Positions 8,340 to 19,232 are shown, counted from the first letter of the stretch. The stretch: DNA of 64,000 nucleotides from Rosenbergiella nectarea (GCF_900111105.1 NZ_FOGC01000012.1:59831-123830); one strand, 5' to 3'. A program made the numbers and translations. The notes: a model not told the origin generated them from the sequence alone.

Positions 8340-9905
8340 GTGCTCATCAAGAAAGAGACTACATATAAAGGACGACAACTCAAATGGGTTGGCGCAGCGG
8401 TACTTGTCGCACTCTACACGAGCAATAGCTGGGCATTTAGTATCGACGATGTCGCGAAACAAGCTAAATCCTTAGCGAAGAAAAATTATCAAGCTCCAAA
8501 CAGTAATTTGCCTTCACAACTCCGCGAATTGAAATATACCGATTACCAACAAATTCAATTCAAGCATGATAAAGCTTATTGGTCTAAACTCCATACGCCT
8601 TTCAAACTCGAGTTCTATCACGAAGGAATGTATTTTGACCAAGCGGTCAAAATAAATGAAGTTACGGCCTCTACCGTTCATGAAATTAAATACGATCCCG
8701 CATACTTCGATTTCGGTAAAGTCCCGCATAATGCAGATTCCCTTAAAAACATAGGGTTTGCTGGCTTTAAAGTCCTCTATCCCCTTAACAGCCGTAAGAA
8801 AGAAGATGAGATCAGCAGCTTCTTGGGCGCAAGCTATTTCCGTGTGATTGGCGCAGGTCAAACCTATGGCCTTTCTGCGCGCGGCCTCGCGATCGATACC
8901 GCCGTTCCGGCAGGGGAAGAGTTCCCGCGCTTCAAAGAGTTCTGGATCGAACGTCCGACCGCGAATGCTAAACAGCTGACAATTTATGCATTACTGGACT
9001 CTCCACGTGCCACTGGCGCTTATCGCTTCATCATTCATCCCGGTAAAGAGAGTACGGTGGATGTACAGTCCCGTGTCTACCTGCGTGACAACGTCACAAA
9101 GTTAGGCATCGCGCCACTGACCAGTATGTATCTGTTCGGGGCCAATCAACCATCCCCAGTGATTAACTATCGTAACGAATTACATGATTCGGATGGCCTC
9201 TCGATTCATAACGGCAACGGCGAGTGGATCTGGCGTCCAATCAACAATCCACGTCGTTTAGGTGTCAGTACCTATCAAGTTGAAAACTTAAAAGGTTTCG
9301 GCTTACTGCAACGTAATCGTGACTTCAGCCATTATCAGGATTTAGACGATCGCTACGACCAACGTCCAAGCGGTTGGGTAGAGCCTATTGGGGATTGGGG
9401 CAAAGGACATATCGAGCTGGTGGAAATCCCGACTAACGATGAAACCAACGATAATATCGTCGCCTTCTGGAGCCCAGAAAAATTACCGGAAGCCGGTAAA
9501 GAGATGAAATTTGATTATCGTCTGCACTTTACTCGTGACGAGTCCGCGCTGCACGACAACCATGTTGCGTGGGTACAAAACACGATGCGTTCGACTGGTG
9601 ATGTCAAACAGTCGAATCTGGTGCGTCAACCAGACGGCAGCATTGCGTTCTTAGTCGACTTCGTGGGCAAGAACCTAAGTAAAATGCCTAGCGATGCGAA
9701 GATTGCCCCAGAAGTGAGCATCGGGAAAAATGGCGAGATCGTTGAGCAAAACGTGCGTTACAACCCAGTGATAAAAGGCTGGCGTTTAACCCTACGCTTA
9801 CGCGTGAAAGATCCGAAACAAGTGACCGAGATGCGTGCTGCGTTAACCAGCAACGAAAAATTATTGACTGAAACGTGGAGCTATCAGTTACCTGCCAATG
9901 AATAA
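8340..9905 (+). CDS. opgG: Glucans biosynthesis protein G, periplasmic
   Basis: A 521-residue precursor very similar to E. coli OpgG (MdoG) from the signal peptide (ending NSWAFS) to the shared C-terminus [11 protein letters not shown]. OpgG works in the periplasm and is needed to release and branch the beta-glucan made by OpgH. The start is GTG at 8340, preceded by AAGGGGG. An ATG two bases earlier is in another frame. The stop overlaps the opgH start by 8 bases, so the two are translationally coupled. The 216 bases upstream, shared with the opgC remnant, should contain the promoter, but I see no clear consensus. Confidence 0.96.
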   Translation: MLIKKETTYKGRQLKWVGAAVLVALYTSNSWAFSIDDVAKQAKSLAKKNYQAPNSNLPSQLRELKYTDYQQIQFKHDKAYWSKLHTPFKLEFYHEGMYFDQAVKINEVTASTVHEIKYDPAYFDFGKVPHNADSLKNIGFAGFKVLYPLNSRKKEDEISSFLGASYFRVIGAGQTYGLSARGLAIDTAVPAGEEFPRFKEFWIERPTANAKQLTIYALLDSPRATGAYRFIIHPGKESTVDVQSRVYLRDNVTKLGIAPLTSMYLFGANQPSPVINYRNELHDSDGLSIHNGNGEWIWRPINNPRRLGVSTYQVENLKGFGLLQRNRDFSHYQDLDDRYDQRPSGWVEPIGDWGKGHIELVEIPTNDETNDNIVAFWSPEKLPEAGKEMKFDYRLHFTRDESALHDNHVAWVQNTMRSTGDVKQSNLVRQPDGSIAFLVDFVGKNLSKMPSDAKIAPEVSIGKNGEIVEQNVRYNPVIKGWRLTLRLRVKDPKQVTEMRAALTSNEKLLTETWSYQLPANE

Positions 9906-12453
9906 ATCAACGTTTAATCCTAAACAGTATGTTGACACTCTGCCGCTTGATGCGGCAGAGCAGTCTTCATTGCTCGCGACTGAGACATCACAAGAAAGCT
10001 TTGCTCAGTTCCACCATCAACTGGGCAACGATGTGACCGCCAGTGATCGTGAGGAGGACGCGGCACTGGCCTCTGTCTCATCTCGTGTAAAAATGGCATG
10101 GTCAGCGGCGACAGATAATGATGCGCAGTTTGCGCAGGACGATCTGCAGCGCACCACATTGAAGGCGATGCCGCCAGTACGACGTGCGTTGATGTCTCCA
10201 GACAGTTGGGAAACTAACCCGATTACGCGGGCATGGCGCTCTGTACGAGGAAAATCCCGCAAGCAACGTGAACGTTTGCAGGATGCGCCCACCCGTAACT
10301 CAGAAGAGAAGTGGCGGGTTGTTGGGACGATTCGTCGCTATATCTTGTTGCTACTGACCTTAGCGCAAACTATCGTCGCAACATGGTATATGAAAACCAT
10401 TCTGCCTTATCAAGGCTGGACCTTGATTGACCCGACGCAACTGTTCACCCCGGACTGGAAACAGGCGGTACTTCAGATCCTGCCTTATGTGCTGCAGACC
10501 GGTATTCTTTTCCTATTCGCGATTCTCTTCTGCTGGGTTTCCGCTGGTTTTTGGACCGCGCTGATGGGCTTCTTACAACTCCTGATCGGTAAAGACAAAT
10601 ACAGTATCTCTTATGGCACCGTGGGCGATGAGCCGCTAAACCCTGAGAACCGTACTGCGTTAATCATGCCTATCTGTAACGAAGATGTGCAGCGTGTGTT
10701 TGCCGGTCTACGCGCCACATGGGAATCGGTGGTACGCAGCGGCAATAGCGAACACTTCGATGTCTATATTCTGAGCGACAGTTACGATGCAGATATCGCG
10801 ATTGCCGAACAAAAGGCTTGGATGGAACTGGTCCGTGATGTTGGCGGAGCTGGGCAAATTTTCTATCGCCGCCGCCGCCGCCGCGTGAAGCGTAAAAGTG
10901 GTAATATCGACGACTTCTGCCGCCGCTGGGGCCAAAACTATGCCTATATGGTGGTCCTGGATGCCGACAGTGTGATGAGCGGTGAATGTTTATCCGGCCT
11001 GGTGCGGATGATGGAGGCCAATCCTAATGCAGGGATTATCCAATCGTCACCGAAAGCATCGGGAATGGATACGCTGTATGCACGCTGTCAGCAATTTGCG
11101 ACCCGCGTCTATGGGCCACTGTTTACGGCGGGACTGCACTTCTGGCAGCTAGGGGAATCCCACTACTGGGGACACAACGCGATTATACGGGTCAAGCCGT
11201 TTATTGAGCATTGCGCCTTAGCCCCCCTGCCAGGTGAGGGGTCGTTCGCCGGCTCCATCATGTCGCATGACTTCGTTGAAGCCGCGTTAATGCGCCGTGC
11301 GGGATGGGGCGTATGGATTGCTTATGATCTGCCCGGTTCTTATGAAGAACTGCCGCCAAACTTATTGGATGAACTTAAGCGTGACCGCCGTTGGTGTCAT
11401 GGTAACTTAATGAATTTCCGTCTGTTTATGGTGAAAGGGATGCACCCGGTTCACCGTGCCGTGTTCCTGACGGGGGTGATGTCTTACCTCTCGGCCCCAC
11501 TGTGGTTTATGTTCTTAGCGCTGTCTACCGCATTGCAGGTGGTGCACTCATTGGTCGAGCCGACGTACTTCTTACAACCTCGTCAGCTCTATCCGGTGTG
11601 GCCGCATTGGCGTCCAGAATTAGCGATTGCCCTATTCTCCACCACCTTAGTGTTACTCTTCTTACCGAAGATGCTCAGTGTGTTGTTGATCTGGTGTAAG
11701 GGGGCTAAGCCTTATGGTGGATTTATTCGAGTGTTTATTTCCCTGATTCTGGAAATGCTGTTCTCAGTACTGTTAGCCCCTGTAAGAATGTTATTCCATA
11801 CGCTATTCGTGGTGAGTGCCTTCTTAGGCTTGAAAGCGGTGTGGGACTCCCCGCAGCGTGATGATGACTCAACGCCGTGGAGCGAAGCCTTCCGCCGTCA
11901 TGGTTCTCAGATGCTATTAGGGATCGTCTGGGCGGCTGGTATGGGCTATCTGGATCTCAACTTTTTATGGTGGTTAGCGCCAATTGTTGGGTCTCTCATC
12001 CTCTCCCCGATTGTGTCGGTTATTTCGAGCCGTGCAACCGTTGGGTTAGCTTCGCGTCGCGCTAAACTCTTCTTAATCCCTGAAGAGTTTGAAACACCAC
12101 AAGAGTTGATCGATACGGATAACTACGTGCTGCTTAATCGCCAACGTGTGTTGGAGAATGGCTTTATGCATGCGCTATTCCATCCTTCCTTTAATGCGTT
12201 AGCCACCGCGCTGGCCACGGCACGTCATTTACAAAGTGATCTGCTGGAGCATGCGCGTGAGCGTCAAATCGATCAGCTGTTAAGCGAGTCACCTGAAAAA
12301 AGCAGTGCCAATCAGCGCTTACTGGCCATCAGTGACCCGGTGGTCCTAGCGCGATTACACAGCCGCTTGTGGCAGCAACAGGATAAGTACCGCCAATGGC
12401 ATGACAGTTATGCCAAACTGGAATCTAACCCTGACGCTCTACAAGTTAACTGA
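9898..12453 (+). CDS. opgH: Glucans biosynthesis glucosyltransferase H
   Basis: An 851-residue inner-membrane family 2 glycosyltransferase that polymerises UDP-glucose into beta-1,2-glucan and exports it. The catalytic cytoplasmic region shows VVLDADS near residue 352 (metal-binding Asp) and RDRRWCHGN near 494, with hydrophobic segments before (about 145-215) and after (about 520-720). A run of Arg near residue 325, encoded by repeated CGC codons, is also present in E. coli OpgH. The gene overlaps opgG and is followed by a strong terminator at 12456-12481. Confidence 0.96.
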   Translation: MNKSTFNPKQYVDTLPLDAAEQSSLLATETSQESFAQFHHQLGNDVTASDREEDAALASVSSRVKMAWSAATDNDAQFAQDDLQRTTLKAMPPVRRALMSPDSWETNPITRAWRSVRGKSRKQRERLQDAPTRNSEEKWRVVGTIRRYILLLLTLAQTIVATWYMKTILPYQGWTLIDPTQLFTPDWKQAVLQILPYVLQTGILFLFAILFCWVSAGFWTALMGFLQLLIGKDKYSISYGTVGDEPLNPENRTALIMPICNEDVQRVFAGLRATWESVVRSGNSEHFDVYILSDSYDADIAIAEQKAWMELVRDVGGAGQIFYRRRRRRVKRKSGNIDDFCRRWGQNYAYMVVLDADSVMSGECLSGLVRMMEANPNAGIIQSSPKASGMDTLYARCQQFATRVYGPLFTAGLHFWQLGESHYWGHNAIIRVKPFIEHCALAPLPGEGSFAGSIMSHDFVEAALMRRAGWGVWIAYDLPGSYEELPPNLLDELKRDRRWCHGNLMNFRLFMVKGMHPVHRAVFLTGVMSYLSAPLWFMFLALSTALQVVHSLVEPTYFLQPRQLYPVWPHWRPELAIALFSTTLVLLFLPKMLSVLLIWCKGAKPYGGFIRVFISLILEMLFSVLLAPVRMLFHTLFVVSAFLGLKAVWDSPQRDDDSTPWSEAFRRHGSQMLLGIVWAAGMGYLDLNFLWWLAPIVGSLILSPIVSVISSRATVGLASRRAKLFLIPEEFETPQELIDTDNYVLLNRQRVLENGFMHALFHPSFNALATALATARHLQSDLLEHARERQIDQLLSESPEKSSANQRLLAISDPVVLARLHSRLWQQQDKYRQWHDSYAKLESNPDALQVN

Positions 12454-12455
12454 TT

Positions 12456-12481
12456 AAAAGGCGGCGTAAGCCGCCTTTTTT
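12456..12481 (+). terminator. Rho-independent terminator of opgGH
   Basis: AAAAGGCGGC, loop GTAA, GCCGCCTTTTTT: a GC-rich stem with flanking A and T runs, three bases after the opgH stop. Confidence 0.93.
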
Positions 12482-12498
12482 AATGGGTTCAAGCCGTT

Positions 12499-12729
12499 AT
12501 GATAAGAAAACTCGTTATTATTCTTTCGATTGTCATGCTAACGGGCTGTGGCAGTATTATCAGTCGAAGTGTGGCGGGACAGGGGCAGGGGCATCAGTAC
12601 TATCCCGGGGTGCAGTGGGATTTGCGCCAAGGGTATTGGCGCTTTTTAACGATTCTAGATTTACCGCTTTCACTGATTGTTGACACCTTTATGTTGCCTA
12701 TCGATGCCAAGCACGGTGACTACCCATAA
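12499..12729 (+). CDS. yceK: YceK family lipoprotein
   Basis: A 76-residue lipoprotein. It has a short hydrophobic signal and a lipobox LTGC (Cys17), then the YceK/DUF1375 features YYPGVQWD and LPLSLIVDTFMLPID. It occupies the same place as in E. coli, right after opgH. Function is unknown; its likely location is the outer membrane or the periplasmic face. Its stop codon directly abuts the stop of the convergent msyB gene with no intervening base. Confidence 0.88.
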   Translation: MIRKLVIILSIVMLTGCGSIISRSVAGQGQGHQYYPGVQWDLRQGYWRFLTILDLPLSLIVDTFMLPIDAKHGDYP

Positions 12730-13125
12730 TTACCAGCGTTCAGAGTCGCTGTTGTCGTCACTCCACTCTTCGGCAGCGGCTCGACCTTCTTCAGTATCGG
12801 TAGGCGGTGCGAGCTGAAATTCGCCTTCATCCCATTCGTGTAGCGTATTTTCAGGTTGCCACTCGGCCAGTATTTCCTCTTCGTCATACTCATTATCCCA
12901 GATTGCCTGAGCAGCTTCATCATAGTAGAGAGGGAGACACTCGCTAGGCGCTTCGTCCTGATCCGCAAACTCGGCTTGCCACATAATATCACCGTCTTGC
13001 ATCACATATTTTTGTAACGAAAACTGACTTACCGAGGCACTTAACTCGTCCACTTCGGGGTGATCCGCTAAGTAACTCTCTTTTGCGACGCTTATCGCTT
13101 CATCTAAGGTGGTGAATAAATCCAT
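12730..13125 (-). CDS. msyB: Acidic protein MsyB
   Basis: A 131-residue, strongly acidic protein matching E. coli MsyB, with shared stretches QKYVMQDGDIMW and ENTLHEWDEGEFQL and an Asp/Glu-rich C-terminus. I start at ATG 13125 (MDLFTTLDEAIS), which has GAGG nine bases upstream and aligns with the E. coli start. The frame is open to 13179, but those residues have no counterpart. MsyB was found as a multicopy suppressor of secY and secA defects in E. coli; its direct role is unknown. In E. coli mdtG and lpxL follow; both are missing here. Confidence 0.9.
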   Translation of the reverse strand: MDLFTTLDEAISVAKESYLADHPEVDELSASVSQFSLQKYVMQDGDIMWQAEFADQDEAPSECLPLYYDEAAQAIWDNEYDEEEILAEWQPENTLHEWDEGEFQLAPPTDTEEGRAAAEEWSDDNSDSERW

Positions 13126-13310
13126 GGTTGTAACCTCAATCACTGTGGGAATAGATGAAGCATAGAACATATTTTTCACCCTGAGTGAGGTGGGAGAGAT
13201 TTTGTTACTTTTCAGTTTTTCCTGAATGAAGTGCGGATAGACACTTGGGATGCGTAGGGCTATCGGGTATCATAGTCGCCTTTTCAATTGCCCAAAACAG
13301 GACGAACACC

Positions 13311-14369
13311 ATGCCAGTGTTACATAACCTTGTCTCGAATAAAGAGTTAAAACAGCGTTTAATGGAGGAGACCGAACCGCGTACCACGGTCTCGTTCTAT
13401 AAGTATTTCACGATCAGTGATCCGCAGGCGTTCCGCGACCGTCTATACCAAGCTTTCTTAAAGCTTAAAGTGTTCGGTCGCGTCTATATCGCCGCCGAAG
13501 GGATTAATGCACAAATTAGTGTGCCTGCCAGCCGCTTTGAAGCGATGAAGCAGCAAATTTTCGACTTCGACCCTGCGCTGAACGGATTACGGATGAACAT
13601 CGCCTTAGACGATGACGGTAAATCTTTCTGGGTGTTACGGATGAAGGTCCGTGAGCGAATCGTGGCTGACGGTATTGACGATCCAAGTTTCGACGCCAGT
13701 GACGTCGGGGCTTACCTGAAAGCCGATCAAGTCAACACAATGTTAGACGACCCGGAGGCTGTCTTTGTTGATATGCGTAACCACTATGAGTTTGAGGTGG
13801 GACATTTCGACAATGCCATGGAGATCCCTGCCGATACCTTTCGGGATCAACTGCCCATGGCAGTAGAGATGCTGGCAGAGCAAAAAGAGAAGAAAATCGT
13901 AATGTATTGCACCGGCGGGATCCGTTGTGAGAAAGCGAGTGCGTGGATGAAACACCAAGGCTTCGATAATATTTATCACATCGAGGGCGGGATTATCGAA
14001 TATACGCGCAAAGCGCGTGAGCAAGGATTACCGGTTCGTTTCAAAGGCAAAAACTTCGTCTTTGATGAGCGGATGGGTGAACGTATCTCTGAAGATGTCC
14101 TAGCTCATTGCCATCAGTGTGGGGCTTCTTGCGATACTCACGTCAATTGTCTAAATGATGGATGCCATCTCCTGTTTATTCAGTGTGATGACTGCGCAGT
14201 CAAATACCGTGGCTGTTGTAGCCCAGAGTGTTTGGAAGAGTCCGCATTGACCCCCGAAGAGCAACGCCAACGTCGGGCCGGTCGCGAAACCAGTAATAAA
14301 ATCTTCAATAAGTCGCGAGGATTATTACGCATGACTCTGCCGACACCTATCAATAAAGACGACGCCTAA
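13311..14369 (+). CDS. trhO: tRNA uridine(34) hydroxylase TrhO (YceA), rhodanese fold
   Basis: A 352-residue protein nearly collinear with E. coli YceA/TrhO. The N-terminal part contains [20 protein letters not shown] rhodanese domain follows, with the active Cys in [15 protein letters not shown]. The C-terminal region is Cys-rich ([24 protein letters not shown]) and probably metal-binding. TrhO catalyses oxygen-dependent 5-hydroxylation of U34 in several tRNAs, the first step towards cmo5U/mo5U. The start MPVLHN at 13311 matches the E. coli start; the frame extends upstream to 13245 without support. The gene is followed by its own terminator. Confidence 0.95.
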   Translation: MPVLHNLVSNKELKQRLMEETEPRTTVSFYKYFTISDPQAFRDRLYQAFLKLKVFGRVYIAAEGINAQISVPASRFEAMKQQIFDFDPALNGLRMNIALDDDGKSFWVLRMKVRERIVADGIDDPSFDASDVGAYLKADQVNTMLDDPEAVFVDMRNHYEFEVGHFDNAMEIPADTFRDQLPMAVEMLAEQKEKKIVMYCTGGIRCEKASAWMKHQGFDNIYHIEGGIIEYTRKAREQGLPVRFKGKNFVFDERMGERISEDVLAHCHQCGASCDTHVNCLNDGCHLLFIQCDDCAVKYRGCCSPECLEESALTPEEQRQRRAGRETSNKIFNKSRGLLRMTLPTPINKDDA

Positions 14370-14373
14370 GTCA

Positions 14374-14397
14374 AGCCCCTGCCTAGCAGGGGCTTTT
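14374..14397 (+). terminator. Rho-independent terminator of trhO
   Basis: AGCCCCTGC, short loop, GCAGGGGCT followed by TTT, four bases after the trhO stop. It also lies just beyond the end of the opposing phosphatase pseudogene. Confidence 0.85.
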
Positions 14398-14411
14398 GCG
14401 TGAGGGCACGG

Positions 14412-16100
14412 CTAAAATTGCAAGGCGGCCGTCAGGTCACCCATTTTTTGATGGCCGTGCGCCACGAGCGCCTGATCGCGAGCGGTTAACCCATCAAGCA
14501 GCGGCAAGCCATGCACGCGACTGATAAAACGCAATATCGATCCGGTGTCATATTGAGTATTGTCTACGTGTCCGCGTCGTGCAAAGGGTGAAATAACCAA
14601 CGCTGGGATACGCGAACCGGGTCCCCATCTATCGCCTTTCGGTGGCGCGACAGGATCCCACCAGCCGCCATTCTCATCGAAAGTAATAATGACCACGCTA
14701 TTTTGCCACTGCGGGCTGCGCTGTAACTGGTCAATAATATGCGCAATATGACGGTCCCCGGCTTCGACATCCGAGTAACCGGCATGCATATTCATGTTAC
14801 CTTGCGGTTTGTAGAAAGCGACCGGTGGCAATTTTCCTGCCTGGACATCGGCCAGAAAATGGTTGGTCGCAGGGGAGTCGCCCAATCCGCCATCACGTAA
14901 GTGTTGCTTTCTAGCATCCGGGTGGCTTGGACCAAGATTCTCAAAATAGTTAAACGGCTGATGGTGCAGCTGGAAATCAGGACGGGGCGGAAACTCGGTA
15001 CTGTCTTTCTGATCGTTAATCGCAAATTGCCAGCCTCCTGCATACCATGCCCAGTCGATACTTTTTTCCGTCAGTTTATCGCCGATATGGGCGTGCTTTT
15101 GCGCCGGCAGTACGTTGGCTTTACTGGCATCGGCATAATCGGGACGCTGCGGATCGCGACTCGCAGAGGGCCAGAATGGCGGTTGCATGGTATTCACCGC
15201 GTAGCCATCGGGGGTAATTTGACTCGGTCCGAATTTCGGGATGCCGGTTAAGGCACTGGCGGGTGAATCAGCTAACGGTTTTAACCTGCTATCTGTAGGA
15301 TCATCGCTCATCAACTCAGCAATTAATCCTTTGGCAGGGGAAGTCTTAACATCAGGGTAGAAGGGGGCTTGGGCGCAGGCTAGATATTGGTGGTTAAGGA
15401 ACGATCCACCGAAGGCCCCTTGGAAAAAGTTATCACAGAGCGTGTACTCGCGCGCTAACTGCCATAAGCGCATATTTTAAGCGCTATCCGCATAGTAACC
15501 CATGGTGAGCGCCCCAGCGTCGGCCCACGCGACAAAGCGGTCATTTTTACCGCCATTAATTTGCATCTGATTCTGGTAGAAGACATGCCATAAGTCGCGG
15601 GTGATCACCCCTTGTGGCAGGGCTTCTTGATCGTCACCTTGTAAGGCGAAAGGCTTATTGGGCAGCTCGGTGAGATACTTTGCCTCTTGATCAATGTGAT
15701 AACGTTTATGATTAACGACTTGTGGATCCGGCACCATCCCTTTCCAAATCGGCGGGAGATGTGGCAATGGGGATCCATCTCGATCAACTTGACGCGTAGC
15801 CTGTTCACTGAGTTGATGCAGCGGCTGTTGGCTTCCCGGGAAGTTCGCAAACAGATTATTAAAGCTGCGGTTTTCCGCGTAAATCACCACAATATTTTTG
15901 ACGTGTTTATGCAGTAATTCCGTCTGTTTCGCGGCGGAGTAATCGGTTAGCGGACGAGCAGCAGAGGGAGTGATCTGGCCAGCTTGTGCGCCGCCGAGGG
16001 GAAGCAGTGTGCTACTGACGCCCAAAGCCGATGCGCCGGCCAGCAGCCGACGACGTTGTGGATTTTCAGGCGTGGTGGCATTTCCTTTCTTCGACTTCAT
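14412..16100 (-). pseudogene. Acid phosphatase/phospholipase C-like phosphoesterase, interrupted by one stop codon
   Basis: Two adjacent same-frame pieces form one phosphoesterase-family (AcpA-like) protein of about 562 codons. The N-terminal piece has a Tat signal (QRRRLLAGASALG) and the metal/nucleophile region NIVVIYAENRSFNNLF. The C-terminal piece has GAFGGSFLNHQ, GNMNMHAGYSDVEAGDRH and ITFDENGGWWD. A single TAA at 15477-15479 (reading DSA-stop-NMRLWQ) splits them; no frameshift is seen. ATG at 16100 (MKSKK) is the better start. The second piece could only be made by re-initiation at ATG 15473 and would lack the signal and active site. It is absent from E. coli at this locus. Confidence 0.85.
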
Positions 16101-16182
16101 GCATTGCCCTTGTTTTAACAAGAAAAGTTAGCGTCACGATACGAATTAACCGTGACGTTTTTATGACAATGCTGAGAGGAAA

Positions 16183-17304
16183 TCAGCTTTTTGTGAAACG
16201 CGCTAAACGGAAGGGCGAAATGATAGTTTCTATATCATTACCCATTGCAAATTGACTCGCAATTTCGCCGAGTGCAGGGGCACATTTGAATCCATGACCA
16301 CTTAACCCGCTGATCACTAACCCCGTCTTGTCCTCATCCAAATAATCGATAATAAAGTGGCCATCAGGAGAGTTATCATAGCTGCAGGCTTGGCCGAACA
16401 AGCAGGCGCTCTGGCCCGGTAAAAATTGCTTAAGGAAGCCAAAACATTCGCTACCATCCGAAGGCGATTGACCGAAGGGTAAGCACTCTGTGGCATCGTT
16501 GAGCGGTTGGCCACCATCGTGACGGGCAACTTTCAGCTGATCATCCTCGGCAGGAAATCCGTAATACTGGCTTCCATCGGTTAGCTGTGCGGTAAAGGCC
16601 GGAAAATGGGTGTGATGGCTAAAACGGCCATCGGACTGGAACCAAGCCATTACCTTGCGCACCGGTGAGATGGGTAAATCTGGTAGCAGCTTTTTCACCC
16701 AACTGCCCGCGGTAACGATAATTTTACGGGCCGTATAGTCACCGTCAGCGGTGGTGACACGGTAGAGATCATCATAGTGGCTAATGGATTCAACCGGGCA
16801 GTTGAAAAGCTGAGCGCAGCCTTGCTCTTGAGCTAGGCGGATCCATTGTTCAACCGCTTTTTCGCTATAAAGGTAACCGGCTTCTTTATCCAGCACCCCA
16901 TGATATTCCGGAGGGATGACGAAGTGTTCCCAACGCTGCACGATGTCACTAGCACTTAATGCCTCGACGTCAATCGACCAGGTCTTCGCACTATTGAGTA
17001 ATTGAGGAATGAGCGGGCTATCTAAAGGGGCCAAGGAGAGTACGCCACTGCGTCGAAAAAGGGTCGTTGATGAGGTTTTCTCTAACGCCTCCCACAGTAC
17101 TTTGCTGCGTTGAAGCAGCGGCACATATTGGTCACCTTCCGCATAGGCATAGCGAATTAAGCGTGTTGACCCATGATGCGAACCTTGATGATGGGGAGGG
17201 TGATGGGCATCGATCATTAATACATTTAAATTATTAATGGTTGCGTAGCAGCCTGCTGCCGCGCCTACCGATCCGCTTCCGACAATAATGACATCGTAAA
17301 TCAT
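16183..17304 (-). CDS. solA: N-methyl-L-tryptophan oxidase
   Basis: A 373-residue FAD enzyme of the monomeric sarcosine oxidase family, collinear with E. coli SolA (372 residues). The dinucleotide motif GSGSVG is at residues 9-14, followed by GSHHGSTRLIR. Near the C-terminus are ACSYDNSPDGHFIIDYL, which includes the flavin-linking Cys region of the family, and GLSGHGFKCAP. It oxidatively demethylates N-methyltryptophan and sarcosine-like amines, giving hydrogen peroxide. ATG 17304 is preceded by GGAG at a proper distance; the frame upstream to 17334 is not needed. It lies downstream of bssS, as in E. coli. Confidence 0.95.
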   Translation of the reverse strand: MIYDVIIVGSGSVGAAAGCYATINNLNVLMIDAHHPPHHQGSHHGSTRLIRYAYAEGDQYVPLLQRSKVLWEALEKTSSTTLFRRSGVLSLAPLDSPLIPQLLNSAKTWSIDVEALSASDIVQRWEHFVIPPEYHGVLDKEAGYLYSEKAVEQWIRLAQEQGCAQLFNCPVESISHYDDLYRVTTADGDYTARKIIVTAGSWVKKLLPDLPISPVRKVMAWFQSDGRFSHHTHFPAFTAQLTDGSQYYGFPAEDDQLKVARHDGGQPLNDATECLPFGQSPSDGSECFGFLKQFLPGQSACLFGQACSYDNSPDGHFIIDYLDEDKTGLVISGLSGHGFKCAPALGEIASQFAMGNDIETIISPFRLARFTKS

Positions 17305-17356
17305 TGCATTGCTCCGCTTTTTTCTTTGCAGCATAGCAGAGTCGGACAGGGGGAGA

Positions 17357-17382
17357 CAAAAAAAGGCACCCTGAGGTGCCTT
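17357..17382 (-). terminator. Rho-independent terminator of bssS
   Basis: Read on the minus strand, AAGGCACC, loop TCAG, GGTGCCTT runs into a T7 stretch (A run 17358-17364 on the plus strand). It lies seven bases after the bssS stop and upstream of solA, which therefore probably has its own promoter. Confidence 0.85.
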
Positions 17383-17388
17383 GGAAGG

Positions 17389-17640
17389 TTAATGCTTCGC
17401 CCTGATTGGTTGGTTCTCTGACTCTTCAATACGCGCAATGCCGGCTTCGAGTAGAGAAATAAACTGTCTGGCCACATCCGTAGTGATCCAATAAGCTGGA
17501 CCAATGTCGGCGTTTTCTTCTGTTTGTTGGCTCGAAGAGACGGAATGCAGACGAATCATCATCGCATCATAATCTTCAACGGTACTGATATCCCAACCGA
17601 CTAACGGATGTGTTTGGATCACATTATTTTCTTTATCCAT
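17389..17640 (-). CDS. bssS: Biofilm regulator BssS (YceP)
   Basis: An 83-residue protein matching E. coli BssS (84 residues), with VIQTHPLVGWDISTV near the start and TTDVARQFISLLEAGIA in the C-terminal half. It is a small cytoplasmic protein reported to affect biofilm formation through indole and autoinducer-2 signalling. The start at 17640 has a full GGAGG seven bases upstream. The frame continues to 17700, but that extension is not conserved. In E. coli dinI lies between bssS and pyrC; here the 105-base gap contains no gene. Confidence 0.93.
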   Translation of the reverse strand: MDKENNVIQTHPLVGWDISTVEDYDAMMIRLHSVSSSQQTEENADIGPAYWITTDVARQFISLLEAGIARIEESENQPIRAKH

Positions 17641-17745
17641 CTTAACCTCCATAATCGTCATACGTAAGTGAAGACTGAGGTCACAAGTATCCTGTTTCAT
17701 TACACAGGAAGGATAAAGTATAGCACGGAACCTACACCTCGCTGA

Positions 17746-18795
17746 TTATTTATCGACCACCTGCCATTGTAGCGTTTCCCCCGCTAAAAAGGGAATAAGC
17801 TGTTCGTTCCCTAATGCGATGTGCTCCGGGACGATCCACTCTTGACGCTGTAAGGTGATGGTCTGCTCGCTCACCGGCAGTTGGTAGAAGGTCGGGCCAT
17901 TGATCGAACAGAACGCTTCAAGATGCTCAAGAGCGCCAAGCTCATCGAACACACTGGCGTAGGCGGCTAAGGCCGTTGGCGCATTGAACACCCCGGCACA
18001 GCCGCAGCTTGATTCTTTGCGAGACTGTACATGGGGGGCGGTATCGGTACCTAAGAAAAATCGTGAATGACCTGTCGCGACCACATCTCGCAGAGCTTGT
18101 TGATGAACATTGCGCTTAAGAATCGGCAAGCAGTACAGATGCGGACGGATACCCCCGCTCAGCATATGATTACGGTTAAACATCAAGTGTTGCGGTGTCA
18201 CTGTCGCGGCCAATAGTTCGTTACCTTCTTGCACATACTGCGCGGCATCGCGCGTAGTGATGTGTTCCATGACGACACGTAACGCGGGGAAGCGTTGACG
18301 TAGCGGGATCAACACTTGGTCGATGAATTTCGCTTCGCGATCAAAAATATCAACATGGGTATCGGTGACTTCACCGTGGATCAGTAACGGCATGCCGATG
18401 GCTTCCATGCGTTCTAAAACCGTAGCGATATGATCGATGCGAGTGACGCCATGACTGGAGTTAGTGGTCGCGTGGGCAGGATAAAGTTTCGCCGCAGTAA
18501 ACACTTTACGGCTGAAGCCCAGTTCAATTTCGTCGGCAGACAAGCTGTCAGTCAGGTAACAGGTCATTAACGGCGTAAAGTGATGCCCAGCCGGCAGTGC
18601 CGCTAAGATACGTTGACGATACTGTTCTGCAGCGTGGACAGTGGTCACCGGCGGAACCAGATTTGGCATCACAATAGCGCGACCGAAATGCGCACTGGTA
18701 TAAGGAAGGACAGTGTTCAGCATGTCATCGTCACGCAGATGGATATGCCAATCATCGGGACGACGAAGGGTAAGCGAGTTAACAGGGGATTTCAT
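17746..18795 (-). CDS. pyrC: Dihydroorotase
   Basis: A 349-residue zinc amidohydrolase of pyrimidine synthesis that interconverts carbamoyl-aspartate and dihydroorotate. The metal motif HxH is in DDWHIHLRD near residues 15-17, and [16 protein letters not shown] contains the carboxylated-Lys region. HGEV, EHITT and GTDTAPH supply the remaining metal and catalytic residues. I prefer ATG 18795 over the TTG six bases upstream. E. coli pyrC is controlled by start-site switching at its promoter; I could not verify this here. Upstream, between 18796 and 19232, there is a structured non-coding stretch. Confidence 0.96.
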   Translation of the reverse strand: MKSPVNSLTLRRPDDWHIHLRDDDMLNTVLPYTSAHFGRAIVMPNLVPPVTTVHAAEQYRQRILAALPAGHHFTPLMTCYLTDSLSADEIELGFSRKVFTAAKLYPAHATTNSSHGVTRIDHIATVLERMEAIGMPLLIHGEVTDTHVDIFDREAKFIDQVLIPLRQRFPALRVVMEHITTRDAAQYVQEGNELLAATVTPQHLMFNRNHMLSGGIRPHLYCLPILKRNVHQQALRDVVATGHSRFFLGTDTAPHVQSRKESSCGCAGVFNAPTALAAYASVFDELGALEHLEAFCSINGPTFYQLPVSEQTITLQRQEWIVPEHIALGNEQLIPFLAGETLQWQVVDK

Positions 18796-19082
18796 CAGCA
18801 AAGGCTCCGGCTAGATAGTCAACGATTAGGGCGTTCAGGCCGGGAACTAAGATTAAAGGGCACTGCTACAGATTGCACTCTTTTTTTTAAATGATTAGGG
18901 TGATTTATTGCAGAGGTTAGGGAAAAGCCCATCGAAGGCGATCTTTTCTCGCGATCTCGAGAAGTGAAAAAAATAGTCAACCCCATTTCTCTTGCCGGTA
19001 AGGGCTGCGTATCGTTTCGTCCGTTACTCGCTTTCTGATGTCTAACACAGTCGCGGTCTCCATTCTCCACTACGTCCTAATC

Positions 19083-19097
19083 GACCCTTGGAGGGTC
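19083..19097. repeat. Small inverted repeat, first of three in tandem
   Basis: GACCC, loop TTGGA, GGGTC. It is short and could occur by chance, but it is only ten bases from the larger repeat at 19108-19138. Confidence 0.5.
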
Positions 19098-19107
19098 AGT
19101 GGGATCC

Positions 19108-19138
19108 TCACGCCTACGACAACGCCTCGTAGGCGTGA
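19108..19138. repeat. Perfect 12-base inverted repeat
   Basis: TCACGCCTACGA, loop CAACGCC, TCGTAGGCGTGA. A 12-base perfect stem is unlikely by chance in this short space. Neither side has a T run, so it is not a standard terminator. It may be an RNA-stabilising hairpin at the 3' end of the alcohol dehydrogenase transcript or a Rho-linked end. Confidence 0.75.
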
Positions 19139-19162
19139 TGCGTACTCGGGTCGACGTAAACT

Positions 19163-19192
19163 CAAGGTGGTCACGCGTTTGTTGCCACCTTG
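19163..19192. repeat. Inverted repeat just downstream of the alcohol dehydrogenase gene
   Basis: CAAGGTGG and CCACCTTG form an 8-base stem around a 14-base loop, 41 bases past the end of the minus-strand alcohol dehydrogenase gene. There is no T run. Confidence 0.6.
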
Positions 19193-19232
19193 ATAAGGGA
19201 GCCGATAGCAGGGCCTTCATTCAAGATAGGGT

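Larger units (their letters stand above)
18796..19232. other. 437-base non-coding stretch between pyrC and the alcohol dehydrogenase gene
   Basis: No reading frame here resembles a protein. The pyrC promoter must lie in the left part. The right half holds three separate inverted repeats (listed individually). The A/T-rich run at 18881-18892 is the only other obvious feature. Confidence 0.6.

Noticed and set aside
10866-10890. Run of CGC/GCC triplets in opgH that looks like a microsatellite or phase-variable tract
   Set aside because: It encodes an Arg-rich stretch that is also present in E. coli OpgH, so it is a protein feature and not a slippery repeat.
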